From assembly GCF_024055795.1 (NCBI RefSeq), contig NZ_JAMXMY010000001.1:496001-560000 (forward strand): 64,000 bases of DNA. Reading direction: 5' to 3'. Below are positions 7,764 to 16,421 of this stretch, piece by piece. The translations under genes were made by a program, and so were the position numbers. The notes under the pieces were generated by a model. The model was not told the origin of the DNA. It saw only the letters and a program-made list of their open reading frames with translations, and made no database searches. Each line of letters begins with the position of its first letter. Within the stretch, counting starts at the first letter, position 1. This stretch comes from Actinoallomurus purpureus (GTDB lineage Bacteria > Actinomycetota > Actinomycetes > Streptosporangiales > Streptosporangiaceae).

Positions 7764-9421
7764 ACCCGGCGACCGCGCTGGCGACCGTGCTGGTCGACGA
7801 GCTGACGCGCTGCGGCCTGACCGACGTGGTGCTGGCACCCGGCTCGCGGTCGGCGCCGCTGGCCCTCGCGCTGTACCAGCAGTCGAAGATCCGGCTGCAC
7901 GTGCGGTTCGACGAGCGGTCGGCGTCGTTCCTGGCGCTCGGCCTCGCCAAGCGCAGCGGCCGCCCGGTGGCGGTGGTGTGCACGTCGGGGACGGCCGCCG
8001 CGAACTTCCACCCGGCCGTGGTGGAGGCCCACGAGGCCGGGGTGCCGCTGCTGGTGCTGACCGCCGACCGGCCGCCGGAGCTGCGCTACACGGGCGCGAA
8101 CCAGACCATCGACCAGGTGAAGTTGTACGGCTCGGCCGTGCGCTGGAGCTGTGAGGTCGGCACGCCGGAGGAGCGCCCCGGCATGGTGGCGTACTGGCGG
8201 TCGCTGGCCAGCCGCGCCTGGCATGTTGCGCTGGAGCCCGACCCGGGGCCGGTCCACCTGAACCTCGCGTTCCGCGAGCCGTTGATCCCCGACGGAGACG
8301 AGGACTGGTGCGAGCCGCTGGAGGGCGACGTCACCGGCCCCTGGACCAAGGTGCGGGCGGCGACGCCGGGTTCGGTGCTGCACGTGCCCCCGACCCGGCG
8401 TGGGGTCCTCGTGGTGGGCGACGGCGCCGTGAACGTCAAGCGTTACGTCGCGGCGGCGTCGATGGCGGGCTGGCCGGTGCTGGCCGAGCCGAACGGCAAC
8501 GCCCGCTACGGCGACCACGCCCTGTCGGCGCACCATTTCCTGCTGGGCGTTCCGGAGTTCGTCGACCGGCACCACCCGGACGTCGTGGTGACGCTGGGCA
8601 AGCCGGGGCTGTCCCGGCCGCTGCTGTCGTTCCTGCGCCGCGCCGAGCAGCACGTCGTCGTCTCACCGTCGCTGGCGCGCTGGCCGGACCCGGTCCGGTC
8701 GGCCACGCAGGTGGCGCAGGAGGCGGAGATCCCCGTCGTGTCGGGCGACGACTCGTGGCTGAAGTCGTGGCGGACGGCGGACCTCATCGCGCGCAACGCG
8801 GTGGACTCGGTCCTGGACGCCACGGACGACCTGACCGAGCCCAGGCTCGCACGGGACCTCGTCGCGACGATCCCGGGCGGTTCGCTGCTCCTGGCCGCGG
8901 CGAGCATGCCGATCCGCGACCTGGACCAGACGATGCATCCGCGCCGGGGCATCCGCATCCTCGCCAACCGGGGGGCGAGCGGCATCGACGGGCTGGTGTC
9001 GACGGCGATGGGGGCGGCGCTGGCGCACGGCAACCGCTCCTACGCCCTGCTGGGCGACCTCGCCTTCCTCCACGACCAGAACGGCCTGATCCTCGGCCCG
9101 GAGGATCTCCGTCCCGACCTGGCCCTCATCGTGATCAACAACGCCGGCGGCGGGATCTTCTCGCTGCTGCCGCAGGCGGGGTTCCCCGAGCCGTTCGAGC
9201 GGGTGTTCGCCACGCCGCACCAGGTCGACATCGGCTCGATCGCGGCGGCGCACGGCATTCCGTACGCCCGGCTGGAGTCCCTGAGCGACCTGCCGAAGGT
9301 CGTGGCCAAGGAGGGCCTGCGGATCGTGGAGGCGCGGACCGACCGGGTGGCGAACGCCGAGTTCCACGCCCGGATACGGGAGGCGGCGCAGGACGCGATC
9401 CGGGCGCTCCTCGGCGTCTGA
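7760..9421 (+). CDS. menD: 2-Succinyl-5-enolpyruvyl-6-hydroxy-3-cyclohexene-1-carboxylate synthase
   Basis: 553 residues; thiamine-diphosphate enzyme condensing isochorismate with 2-oxoglutarate, the first committed menaquinone step. The N-terminal domain has DVVLAPGSRSAPLALAL and HVRFDERSASFLALGLAK, with the family's conserved TSGTAAANFHPAVVEA. The C-terminal diphosphate-binding motif is LLGDLAFLHDQNGL followed by LIVINNAGGGIFSLLP. The ATG overlaps the menC stop. The gene ends 9 bp before the convergent ABC exporter gene. Confidence 0.94.
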   Translation: MNPATALATVLVDELTRCGLTDVVLAPGSRSAPLALALYQQSKIRLHVRFDERSASFLALGLAKRSGRPVAVVCTSGTAAANFHPAVVEAHEAGVPLLVLTADRPPELRYTGANQTIDQVKLYGSAVRWSCEVGTPEERPGMVAYWRSLASRAWHVALEPDPGPVHLNLAFREPLIPDGDEDWCEPLEGDVTGPWTKVRAATPGSVLHVPPTRRGVLVVGDGAVNVKRYVAAASMAGWPVLAEPNGNARYGDHALSAHHFLLGVPEFVDRHHPDVVVTLGKPGLSRPLLSFLRRAEQHVVVSPSLARWPDPVRSATQVAQEAEIPVVSGDDSWLKSWRTADLIARNAVDSVLDATDDLTEPRLARDLVATIPGGSLLLAAASMPIRDLDQTMHPRRGIRILANRGASGIDGLVSTAMGAALAHGNRSYALLGDLAFLHDQNGLILGPEDLRPDLALIVINNAGGGIFSLLPQAGFPEPFERVFATPHQVDIGSIAAAHGIPYARLESLSDLPKVVAKEGLRIVEARTDRVANAEFHARIREAAQDAIRALLGV

Positions 9422-9430
9422 GCGGACCGC

Positions 9431-11215
9431 TCAGCCGGTCTCGTACGCCCGGGCCTGCAGGGTGAACAGCTGAGCGTAGCCGCCTTCCCGGGCGAGCAGC
9501 GTCTCGTGGTCGCCCACCTCCGTGATGCGGCCGCCCTCCAGCACGATGATCAGGTCGGCCGTCCGTACGGTGGAGAAGCGGTGCGAGACGAGCAGGGTCA
9601 CGCCGCCGGCCCGGTGCCCGGACCGCGACAGTGCGGCGAACCGGGTGAACAGTTCGGCCTCGGCGGCGGGGTCCAGTGCCGCGGTCGGCTCGTCCAGGAC
9701 GGTCAGCAACGGATCGGAGCGCATGAGCCCGCGGGCGAGCGCGATCCGCTGCCACTGGCCGCCGGACAGCTGCTCGCCGCCGGTGAACCAGCGGCCGAGG
9801 GGAGTGGCGAGCCCGTCGGGCAGCCCGGCCACCAGATCGTCGGCGCCGGCGGCCGCGAGCGCGGAGCCCACCGCCTCCTCGTCCTCGATCCGGGGCAGGT
9901 CGCCGATGCCGACGGCCTCGCGGGCCAGGAGGCTGGGGCGGACGAAGTCCTGGAACACCGCCGTGGTGCGGGCGCGCCAGCGGGCGGGGGAGGCGGCGGC
10001 CAGGTCGGCGCCGTCGACCAGGATCCGCCCGGTGGACGGCCGGTACATCCCGGTGAGCAGCTTGGCCAGCGTCGTCTTGCCCGCGCCGTTCTCACCGACG
10101 ATCGCGACCGTTGCCCCGGCGGGCAGGTCCACGGTGAGGTCGTGCAGGACGTCCTCGCCCTCCCCCGGATAGCGGAACCCCACGCCCTCCAGGCGGATGC
10201 CCGCGCGGAGGCGGTCGGGGACCCGGGCGGGGGCGGGCGCGCGGTTCTCCCGCGCGACGTAGTCCTCGAGCCAGAGCAGCCGCCGGGCGGTCCGCAGGGC
10301 CGTCGCCAGGGAGCCCGCGGTGTCGGAGGCTCCGGCGACCTGGCTCTGGGCGCGGCGCATCAGGCTCACCGCCATGACGACCTGGCCGGGGGAGGTGTGC
10401 CCGTGGGCGGCGCGCAGGACCAGCACGATGATGACGCCGACGAAGGCGGCGGCGTACCCGGTCCAGCCCAGCGCCTCCCACGCCGCACCGCGGATCGCTC
10501 CGCGCACGCCGCGCCGGAGCGCGTCCTCGGTGAGGGAGGCGTGTCGGGCGGCCAGGGCGTCGGTGACGCCGTACGTGCGCAGCTCTTTGGCGGTGCCGGC
10601 CGTGGTCGCGAGGGTGAACAGGTCGCCGATCAGCCGCCGGACCGGGGTGAGTTCGTCGCCGGTCCGCGCCTGGACGCGCGCGGCCCGACGGTCGGCGAGC
10701 GCGGGGATCAGCCCGAACAGCGGCATCAGCATGACCGGCGGGTACACGGTCGCCAGCAGGACCATGATCGCACTGCCCCTGATCACGACCTGCCAGGCCC
10801 GGAGGAGCTGCCGGGGCGCGGAGGCCAGCGCGCGCCGGTCGTCGCGGAGCTGGTCGATCTCCGACAGCAGGTCCTGGCGCTCGAAGTGCTCCAGCCGCGG
10901 CGCGGTGCTCAGCAAGAGCGCGATGCGCTCGGAGACGAAGAGGTTGAGGCGGTCGGTGAGCGTCCAGTTGCCGGTGACGGACAGCGTGCCGAGCGTCGCC
11001 GCCAGGCTGAACAGCAGCGTCACGATGACCACGCCGACGGTGATCTCGTCGGAGCGGTGGGCGAGCGTCCCGTCGACCATGTAGTGGAAGCCGAGGGGGA
11101 AGGTGGCCGAGGCGGCGGCCGCGAGGGTGGCCGCCGCGAACGACCACAGCAGCGTCGCGGGAGCCGCCCGCCACGCGGTGACGATCATCGCCGTGATCGG
11201 GCGGATGCCTTTCAT
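9431..11215 (-). CDS. ABC exporter half-transporter (membrane domain + ATPase), second of a pair
   Basis: 594 residues. An N-terminal membrane domain (~1-310; hydrophobic TLLWSFAAATLAAAASATFPLGF, VVIVTLLFSLAATLGTLSV, AFVGVIIVLVLRAA) precedes a nucleotide-binding domain with Walker A VGENGAGKTT, signature LSGGQWQRIALARGL, Walker B LLTVLDEPTAALDP and H-loop LLVSHRFSTV. Start and stop overlap the preceding half-transporter by ATGA, so the two are probably translated together and work as a heterodimer. The MarR gene upstream suggests a drug- or metabolite-responsive exporter; the substrate is unknown. Confidence 0.88.
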   Translation of the reverse strand: MKGIRPITAMIVTAWRAAPATLLWSFAAATLAAAASATFPLGFHYMVDGTLAHRSDEITVGVVIVTLLFSLAATLGTLSVTGNWTLTDRLNLFVSERIALLLSTAPRLEHFERQDLLSEIDQLRDDRRALASAPRQLLRAWQVVIRGSAIMVLLATVYPPVMLMPLFGLIPALADRRAARVQARTGDELTPVRRLIGDLFTLATTAGTAKELRTYGVTDALAARHASLTEDALRRGVRGAIRGAAWEALGWTGYAAAFVGVIIVLVLRAAHGHTSPGQVVMAVSLMRRAQSQVAGASDTAGSLATALRTARRLLWLEDYVARENRAPAPARVPDRLRAGIRLEGVGFRYPGEGEDVLHDLTVDLPAGATVAIVGENGAGKTTLAKLLTGMYRPSTGRILVDGADLAAASPARWRARTTAVFQDFVRPSLLAREAVGIGDLPRIEDEEAVGSALAAAGADDLVAGLPDGLATPLGRWFTGGEQLSGGQWQRIALARGLMRSDPLLTVLDEPTAALDPAAEAELFTRFAALSRSGHRAGGVTLLVSHRFSTVRTADLIIVLEGGRITEVGDHETLLAREGGYAQLFTLQARAYETG

Positions 11216-13050
11216 CGGCGTGTCTCCCGGGTCGGTGCGAAGCGGGCGGCCTGGACCGAGAACATCTCGGCGTAGGTGCCGCCGGCGCGGAGCAGCTCGT
11301 CATGGCCGCCGAGTTCGGTGACGCGGCCACCGTCGAGGACGGCGATCCGGTCGGCCCTGCGGACGGTCGAGAAGCGGTGCGAGATGATCAGGCCGGTGAC
11401 GCCCTCGGTGATGGTCAGGAAGCGGTCGTAGAAGCGCGCCTCGGCCCGGACGTCGAGCTGGGCGGTCGGCTCGTCGAGGACGAGGACGCCCGCACCGCGC
11501 TCGACGGCGTACAGGGCGCGGGCGAGCGCGATCCGCTGCCACTGTCCGCCGGACAGGTCCCGTCCGCCGTCGTACTGCGCGGACAGGACGGTGTCCCAGC
11601 CGTCCGGAAGCTCCTGGACCAGGGACGCGGCGCCGGCGCGGCGCGCCACCGCCTCCAGGACGTCCGGGTCGTCCCGGTCGCCGTGCAGGCCCATCGTGAC
11701 GTTCTCGCGGGCGGTGAGCGGCAGACGGGTGAAGTCCTGGAACACCGCCGCGACGTGCCGTTGCCACTCCCGTACGGGGAACTCCTCGAGGGGGACGCCG
11801 TCGAGGAGGATGCGGCCTTCGGTGGGCGTGCGCAGCCCGGCCAGCAGGGTGATGAGCGTGCTCTTCCCGGCTCCGTTGACCCCGACGATCGCGGTGGACC
11901 GGCCGGCCTCCAGAACGAGGTCCAGGCCGTGGAGCACGTCGTGGTCGGTGCCGGGATAGCGGAACGAGACACCCTCGAAACGGATCTCGTGGTGCGGTCG
12001 TCCGGTCACGGATCGTCCGCCGCCGGAGGGGAGGGGCGGGGGCCGCAGGTCGGAGGTCAGCACGTCCAGATCGGGGACCGACGACAGCATGGTCTCCAAG
12101 GCGATGTCGGCCGCCGTCAGCCCGCCGACCTGCAGGGTGGCGGGCAGCATCGTCAGCATCGTGACGAGAGTGCCGAGGGGCAGCGCGTGCCGGGCCGCGG
12201 CCGTCCCCAGCGTCGCCACGGCGGTTCCGTACCCGGCCAGGACCAGCACGCCGGACAGGGCGACCCGCCGGTTGAGCAGCCGCACCTCCTCCACGGCGGG
12301 CCGCATCGCCTCGGTGTCGCGATCGCGGTAGTTGCCGACGAGCCAGCGGCCGAGGCCGAAGACCCGCACCTCCTTGGCGGCGGAGGGGCGGAAGGCCAGG
12401 TGGAGGTAGTACCAGCTGCGCCGCAGCGGTTCGGTGGCCTTCCGGAAGGTGGCGATCCGCGCTCGGACCAGCGCCCGCAGCGGCCGCCGGACCAGCAGCC
12501 ACATCGCGAACAGGCCCAGCCCCAGCCACCATCGGAACCCGGCCAGGACGAGGCAGGCGAGCGCCCCCGACAGCCGGTCGCCGAGCTGCCCGATCAGGGT
12601 CATCGCCGCTCCAGCGGGTTCGTAGGCGGACAGTTCGCCGCGGGCGGACGCCAGCCGGTCGAGCACCGCCGGGTCCTCCAGGTGCGCGATCCCGGCGGGC
12701 GCGCAGACTGCCTCGATGAGCCGCCGTTGCTGCACCGCGGCCATCTTCGCCTGGACCATCGCGGTCAGGACGTCCTCGGCGGGGCCCCGCAGCAGCGACA
12801 GGGCGTACAGCAGGCCCGCCACGGTCAGCCGGGTCAGGAGCACGTCCCCGTCCTGGGAGCCGAGCCCGGAGCGGACCGCGGCCGGGATCGCGCCGACCGT
12901 ACGGCCCATGGTGATCAGGACGAGGTTCGGGATCAGGCCTTCGGCGAGCATGAAGACGAGTGCGCCGGCCAGCAGGCCGGGGGAGCCGGCGGCCAGCGCC
13001 TTGAGCACGCGGTAGCGGGGCGAGGCACGGAGCACGGCCGGCGGCCTCAC
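11212..13050 (-). CDS. ABC exporter half-transporter (membrane domain + ATPase), first of a pair
   Basis: 612 residues from GTG at 13050, which overlaps the MarR stop as GTGA; the longer frame to 13074 would overlap MarR by 28 bp and is unlikely. The membrane domain spans ~1-320. The ATPase has Walker A VGVNGAGKST, signature LSGGQWQRIALARAL, Walker B VLVLDEPTAQLD and H-loop LIISHRFSTV. Both ATPases of the pair keep canonical residues, so neither site is obviously degenerate. Cotranscribed with the MarR gene and the following half-transporter. Confidence 0.88.
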   Translation of the reverse strand: MRPPAVLRASPRYRVLKALAAGSPGLLAGALVFMLAEGLIPNLVLITMGRTVGAIPAAVRSGLGSQDGDVLLTRLTVAGLLYALSLLRGPAEDVLTAMVQAKMAAVQQRRLIEAVCAPAGIAHLEDPAVLDRLASARGELSAYEPAGAAMTLIGQLGDRLSGALACLVLAGFRWWLGLGLFAMWLLVRRPLRALVRARIATFRKATEPLRRSWYYLHLAFRPSAAKEVRVFGLGRWLVGNYRDRDTEAMRPAVEEVRLLNRRVALSGVLVLAGYGTAVATLGTAAARHALPLGTLVTMLTMLPATLQVGGLTAADIALETMLSSVPDLDVLTSDLRPPPLPSGGGRSVTGRPHHEIRFEGVSFRYPGTDHDVLHGLDLVLEAGRSTAIVGVNGAGKSTLITLLAGLRTPTEGRILLDGVPLEEFPVREWQRHVAAVFQDFTRLPLTARENVTMGLHGDRDDPDVLEAVARRAGAASLVQELPDGWDTVLSAQYDGGRDLSGGQWQRIALARALYAVERGAGVLVLDEPTAQLDVRAEARFYDRFLTITEGVTGLIISHRFSTVRRADRIAVLDGGRVTELGGHDELLRAGGTYAEMFSVQAARFAPTRETRR

Positions 13051-13481
13051 GGGGCGACCACCGGGTCGTCCCACGAGACCAGGGACTCCATCAGCGTGCC
13101 GGCCAGCCGCAGCAGCTCACGCTCGGTCGGGGTCAGCCGTTCCATGGCCTGGGCCAGCCAGTCGAACCTCGGCCGCAGATGCTCGGCCAGGCGCCGCCGC
13201 CCCGCGTCGGTGAGTCCGATCCGCATCCGTCTGCGGTCGATCTCGTCGGGGACGCGGTCGATCAGGCCCTCCGCCTCCAGCCGGGACAGCGTCCGCGTCA
13301 TCGTCTGCGGCTCGACCTTCTGCAGCTCGGCCAGTGCTCCGGGCGTCAGGGGCCCCGCCCGGTCGAGGTGGGAGAGCACACTGACCATCGACAGGGTGAG
13401 CCCGTCGCGCGGTCGTTCGGCCCGCATCCGCTGCACCAGGCCGGTCGCCGCACGGCCCACCACATCCGCCGTATCGTCCAT
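13047..13481 (-). CDS. MarR family transcriptional regulator
   Basis: 144 residues from ATG at 13481. Winged helix: MVSVLSHLDRAGPLTPGALAELQKVEPQTMTRTLSRLEAEGLIDRVPDEIDRRRMRIGLTDAGRR (about 30-105), the classic MarR core with the DxRxxxxxLT wing. It heads an operon with two ABC exporter halves and probably represses it until a ligand binds. A promoter with only 8 bp between the -10 and the ATG suggests a leaderless transcript. Confidence 0.88.
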   Translation of the reverse strand: MDDTADVVGRAATGLVQRMRAERPRDGLTLSMVSVLSHLDRAGPLTPGALAELQKVEPQTMTRTLSRLEAEGLIDRVPDEIDRRRMRIGLTDAGRRRLAEHLRPRFDWLAQAMERLTPTERELLRLAGTLMESLVSWDDPVVAP

Positions 13482-13489
13482 GACTGGCA

Positions 13490-13532
13490 AATATAGTTCG
13501 CACCTGCGTACGGAACAACCTAATTTATAGGT
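13490..13532 (-). promoter_or_regulatory. MarR-ABC promoter and candidate MarR operator
   Basis: Read on the minus strand: -35 TTGTTC (13518-13513), 17-bp spacer, -10 TATATT (13495-13490), then 8 bp to the ATG. Directly upstream lies the inverted repeat ACCTA-ATTTA-TAGGT (13518-13532), abutting the -35, a natural place for autorepression. Inferred from sequence only. Confidence 0.6.
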
Positions 13533-13540
13533 AATAACCG

Positions 13541-13573
13541 CCGGATAAGTTCGCCTTGGCGAACTGAATCCGG
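13541..13573 (-). terminator. Terminator after the AlkZ-like gene
   Basis: Inverted repeat CCGGAT...AGTTCGCC-TT-GGCGAACT...ATCCGG: an 8-bp inner stem and a 6-bp outer stem separated by a small internal loop, 17 bp past the stop of the upstream minus-strand gene. It insulates that gene from the MarR promoter. Confidence 0.65.
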
Positions 13574-13589
13574 AATGCGGGCAGACCCG

Positions 13590-14768
13590 TCAGTCGATGA
13601 TCCGGATGTCGTGGGCGGCGCCGCCGGCGGCGAAGGCCAGCAGCCGGGCGCCCTCCTCGGCCAGTGCCGTACGGTCCCGGGCGGCCAGCGGTGCGTACGG
13701 TTCCACGGTGAGGACGGCGCGGTCGCGCCCGCGGGAGATCCGCCAGGTGCCGTGGACGAAACCGTCGATGAGGAAGGTCGGTCGCGGGGAGTCGTTCGGC
13801 GTGGCGAGCCGGCCGCGGTGCTCGTCGGGAAGGACGCGGGTGCGGTCGGCGTGCGAGCGCAGCAGGTTGTCGTACTCGGGCAGGAACCGCGGCGGAGCCG
13901 GGACGTCCGGATCGGGCCGCGGCGCGTCGGGCAGGTCGAACAGCTCGATGCCCTTCTCGTCGCGGAAGGACAGCAGGCGGGGACGGAGCCGCTCGATGAC
14001 CTCGCGCTGCCGGGTGAGGCCCGACCAGACCTGCAGGTCCTTGACGCTCGCCGGGCCGTACGCGGCGAGATGGCGCAGCACCATGTCCTCCGGCGAGGGT
14101 TCCGGGGACCGCGGCTGGCCCAGCCAGGCTTCGGCCGACGTGTGCACCGCCCGCCCGCCCCGGCCCCAGATGCCCCGTGGCGGCAGCTGCACGAGGGGAA
14201 CCCGGGTCCGCACGACCGCGGTGAGCGCACCCCGGTCACGGTCCGGCCAGCGCTCGCCGAGTGACTCGCCCAGCTCGGCGAACGTCCGGGGCTGCTCCTC
14301 CATCAGGGCCCGGCCGACGGTCTCGACCTCCCCCACGTCCAGGCCGGTCAGGTGCCGGCCGTACCCGGACTTGAGGGCGCGGTCGAGCATGGGCTGGAGC
14401 AGCGGGCGCAGTTCGAGGCAGTCGGCGGCGCTGACGAGATGGATCGTGCCGCGCATCAGCGCGATGCGGACGAGGTCTCGGCCGTTGATCCGGTCGGCGA
14501 GGTCGTCGGCCTGGAAGCCCTCCAGCCGGGTCCACAGCCCGACGTACGGCGCGAGCGGCGCCTGCGCCTGCATGCCCACCAGACGGTCCACCGCCCGCAC
14601 GGCCGGAAGCGCCTCGCGGGCGAGCAGCGTCTGGCGGGCCAACAGTGCCCGGTTCAAGGCGCGGCGACCGATGACCTCCCCCGAGATCGACGACCGCGGG
14701 GAGGAGCCCGCCGCTGCGGTGGGGGACGGCGCCGGTTCGGACGAGCGAAGCATCTCCATGGCCAGCAC
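13590..14768 (-). CDS. Winged-helix DNA-binding protein of the AlkZ/YcaQ (HTH_42) family
   Basis: 392 residues. The family holds AlkZ/YcaQ-type DNA glycosylases, which unhook bulky or crosslinked bases, and many uncharacterised relatives. The catalytic QxQ signature is visible near residue 65 as LVGMQAQAPLAPYVGLWTR. Other conserved stretches are MRGTIHLVSAADC, HLAAYGPASVKDLQVWSGL (winged helix), FLPEYDNLL and PTFLIDGFVHGTWR. The first ~30 residues are low complexity and the true start could be an internal ATG. Function in repair is inferred from the motif. It has its own terminator and no partner gene, so it is probably monocistronic. Confidence 0.8.
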   Translation of the reverse strand: MLAMEMLRSSEPAPSPTAAAGSSPRSSISGEVIGRRALNRALLARQTLLAREALPAVRAVDRLVGMQAQAPLAPYVGLWTRLEGFQADDLADRINGRDLVRIALMRGTIHLVSAADCLELRPLLQPMLDRALKSGYGRHLTGLDVGEVETVGRALMEEQPRTFAELGESLGERWPDRDRGALTAVVRTRVPLVQLPPRGIWGRGGRAVHTSAEAWLGQPRSPEPSPEDMVLRHLAAYGPASVKDLQVWSGLTRQREVIERLRPRLLSFRDEKGIELFDLPDAPRPDPDVPAPPRFLPEYDNLLRSHADRTRVLPDEHRGRLATPNDSPRPTFLIDGFVHGTWRISRGRDRAVLTVEPYAPLAARDRTALAEEGARLLAFAAGGAAHDIRIID

Positions 14769-14858
14769 ACTACGGGCGAAAGCGGTCAGTTTCCTTCCGC
14801 AATCGCAAGAGAGGACGCGTAGACGGCGATCACCCGCGTCCGGGCGGTCGGCTGTTCC

Positions 14859-15452
14859 TCAGTGATGGACCGTGCCCAGATCAAGATTCAGATCGACGTC
14901 GAATCCGATGTTCGTGCGCACGCGGCCGTGGTGGACGCCGGTGGGCACGTAGGCCCGGATGGAAGGGTCCAGCTCGTAGGTGTAGACCACGGGTCGGCGT
15001 CCGTCACGCTCGATCCGCCAGAGATATCGGATGCCGGCCTCCGAGTACTTGATCGGCTTGGTGAACCGGTCTCGGTCCTCGGATTCCGGGGAGACCACCT
15101 CGACGACAAGGCGTACCTCTTCGGGAAGGTAGTAGGTGCGGTCGAGATCGTCGGGACGCTGATCCGCGACGAGCATCACGTCGGGCTCTGGACGCTGCCG
15201 CAGGCCGAGCTTGACGGTCATCTCCCGGACGACGGTGAGACCCTCGGGTGGACGGATGCCGAACTGCGCGTCGGTGAGCAGGTTGACCACCAGCATGTGG
15301 AACTTGGTCTGCGGCGACATCAAGACGAGGGCTCCGTCGATCAGCTCGACATGCTTGGGTGCGTCGGGCGGAAGGGCGTCCAGATGGTCCGACGTCCAGC
15401 CGCCCTCCGGCCCGGGGTAGAGCCATTCGGGCAGTGAGGTCATAACAGACAT
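14859..15452 (-). CDS. Uma2 family (DUF820) restriction-endonuclease-like protein
   Basis: 197 residues from ATG at 15452, preceded by GGGGAAT. The PD-(D/E)xK fold of Uma2 proteins is visible: HVELIDGALVLMSP (early Glu), RPEPDVMLV (metal-binding Asp), VRLVVEVVSPESEDRDRFTKPIKYSEAGIRYLWRIE (Glu and Lys of the active site). These proteins are abundant in actinobacteria and cyanobacteria; their biological role is not established. Stands alone. Confidence 0.82.
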   Translation of the reverse strand: MSVMTSLPEWLYPGPEGGWTSDHLDALPPDAPKHVELIDGALVLMSPQTKFHMLVVNLLTDAQFGIRPPEGLTVVREMTVKLGLRQRPEPDVMLVADQRPDDLDRTYYLPEEVRLVVEVVSPESEDRDRFTKPIKYSEAGIRYLWRIERDGRRPVVYTYELDPSIRAYVPTGVHHGRVRTNIGFDVDLNLDLGTVHH

Positions 15453-15546
15453 GATTCCCCAATGCTCGGCTTCAGCGGCCTGGCCAGAAGCCTAACACTA
15501 AATGCGACTGCGCCATCACAGAAAGTCATCGACCTCCGGTGCGCGA

Positions 15547-16329
15547 TTAGCCGCGCAGGGTGGTGCGGAGGGCGGTGGTGTCGTCGTCGGTCCAGCCGTG
15601 GCGTTCGAGCCAGCCGAGCGGGTCGCCGAAGCGCTCGTCGATGACGGCGAGGAACTTCTCCATCGTGTGGGAGTGCGGCCTGTGGGTGTCGGCGGGCCGT
15701 GAGTCGAGGTCCTGGGCGTAGACGGGGCTGGCCCGCAGGCGGGCGAGGATGGCCTCCAGGCGCTCCCCGGTCGCCGCGTAGTCGGCGACGATCTCCTCGC
15801 GCGGCACGCCCGCGACGTGGAGGGCGAAGGCGATGACGACGCCGGTGCGGTCCTTCCCTGCGGCGCAGTGCACGATCGAGGTGCCGCCGGGGACGACGCG
15901 CAGCGCGTTCACGACGGAGTCGGGGCGGTCGGCGAGGTAGCCGAGGTAGTGCCCGACGGAGCGGTCGCTTTCGGGGCCGGCCTCCTGGCGGCTCTGCCAG
16001 GGCAGGATCTTGTCGGTGTCGAGGGTGTCGGCCTCGACGTCCGTGAACCGGCCGCCCTCGGTGAACAGGGACAGGTGGTGGATCGTGACCGTGGGCTCGC
16101 GGGTGAGCGGGCCGGGGCCCATGAGGTTCACCTCGGCCTCGCTGCGCAGGTCGATGACGTTGCGCAGTCCGTGGTCCGCGATCAGGCGGTGGACGTCGGT
16201 CCCGGTGAGGTCCTGCAGGTTGTCCGAGCGCAGCAGCACGCCGGGGCGGATCAGGCCGCCGTCGGCCGTGGGCAGGCCGCCCAGGTCCCGGACGTTGACC
16301 GCGCCCTCCAGTTCGATCCATCTAGTCAT
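15547..16329 (-). CDS. Tyrosine-protein phosphatase (PtpB-like)
   Basis: 260 residues from ATG at 16329; the open frame extends to 16572 but conservation begins at MTRWIELEGAVNVRDLGG. The catalytic P-loop is VHCAAGKDRTG with Cys155 as nucleophile and Arg161, followed by LHVAGVPREEIVADYAATGERL. N-terminal NVRDLGGLPTADGGLIRPGVLLRSDNL is typical of the actinobacterial PtpB/DSP-like family, which dephosphorylates tyrosine and in some members phosphoinositides. The physiological substrate cannot be read. Confidence 0.88.
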   Translation of the reverse strand: MTRWIELEGAVNVRDLGGLPTADGGLIRPGVLLRSDNLQDLTGTDVHRLIADHGLRNVIDLRSEAEVNLMGPGPLTREPTVTIHHLSLFTEGGRFTDVEADTLDTDKILPWQSRQEAGPESDRSVGHYLGYLADRPDSVVNALRVVPGGTSIVHCAAGKDRTGVVIAFALHVAGVPREEIVADYAATGERLEAILARLRASPVYAQDLDSRPADTHRPHSHTMEKFLAVIDERFGDPLGWLERHGWTDDDTTALRTTLRG

Positions 16330-16421
16330 GACTCGGACCCTATCCGGCCGGAATGTCCGTCCCACGTCATGAGGGGGCGCGATGATCGGCGGGACGGTGA
16401 CGGTGCGGGGTGCGGGACGCC

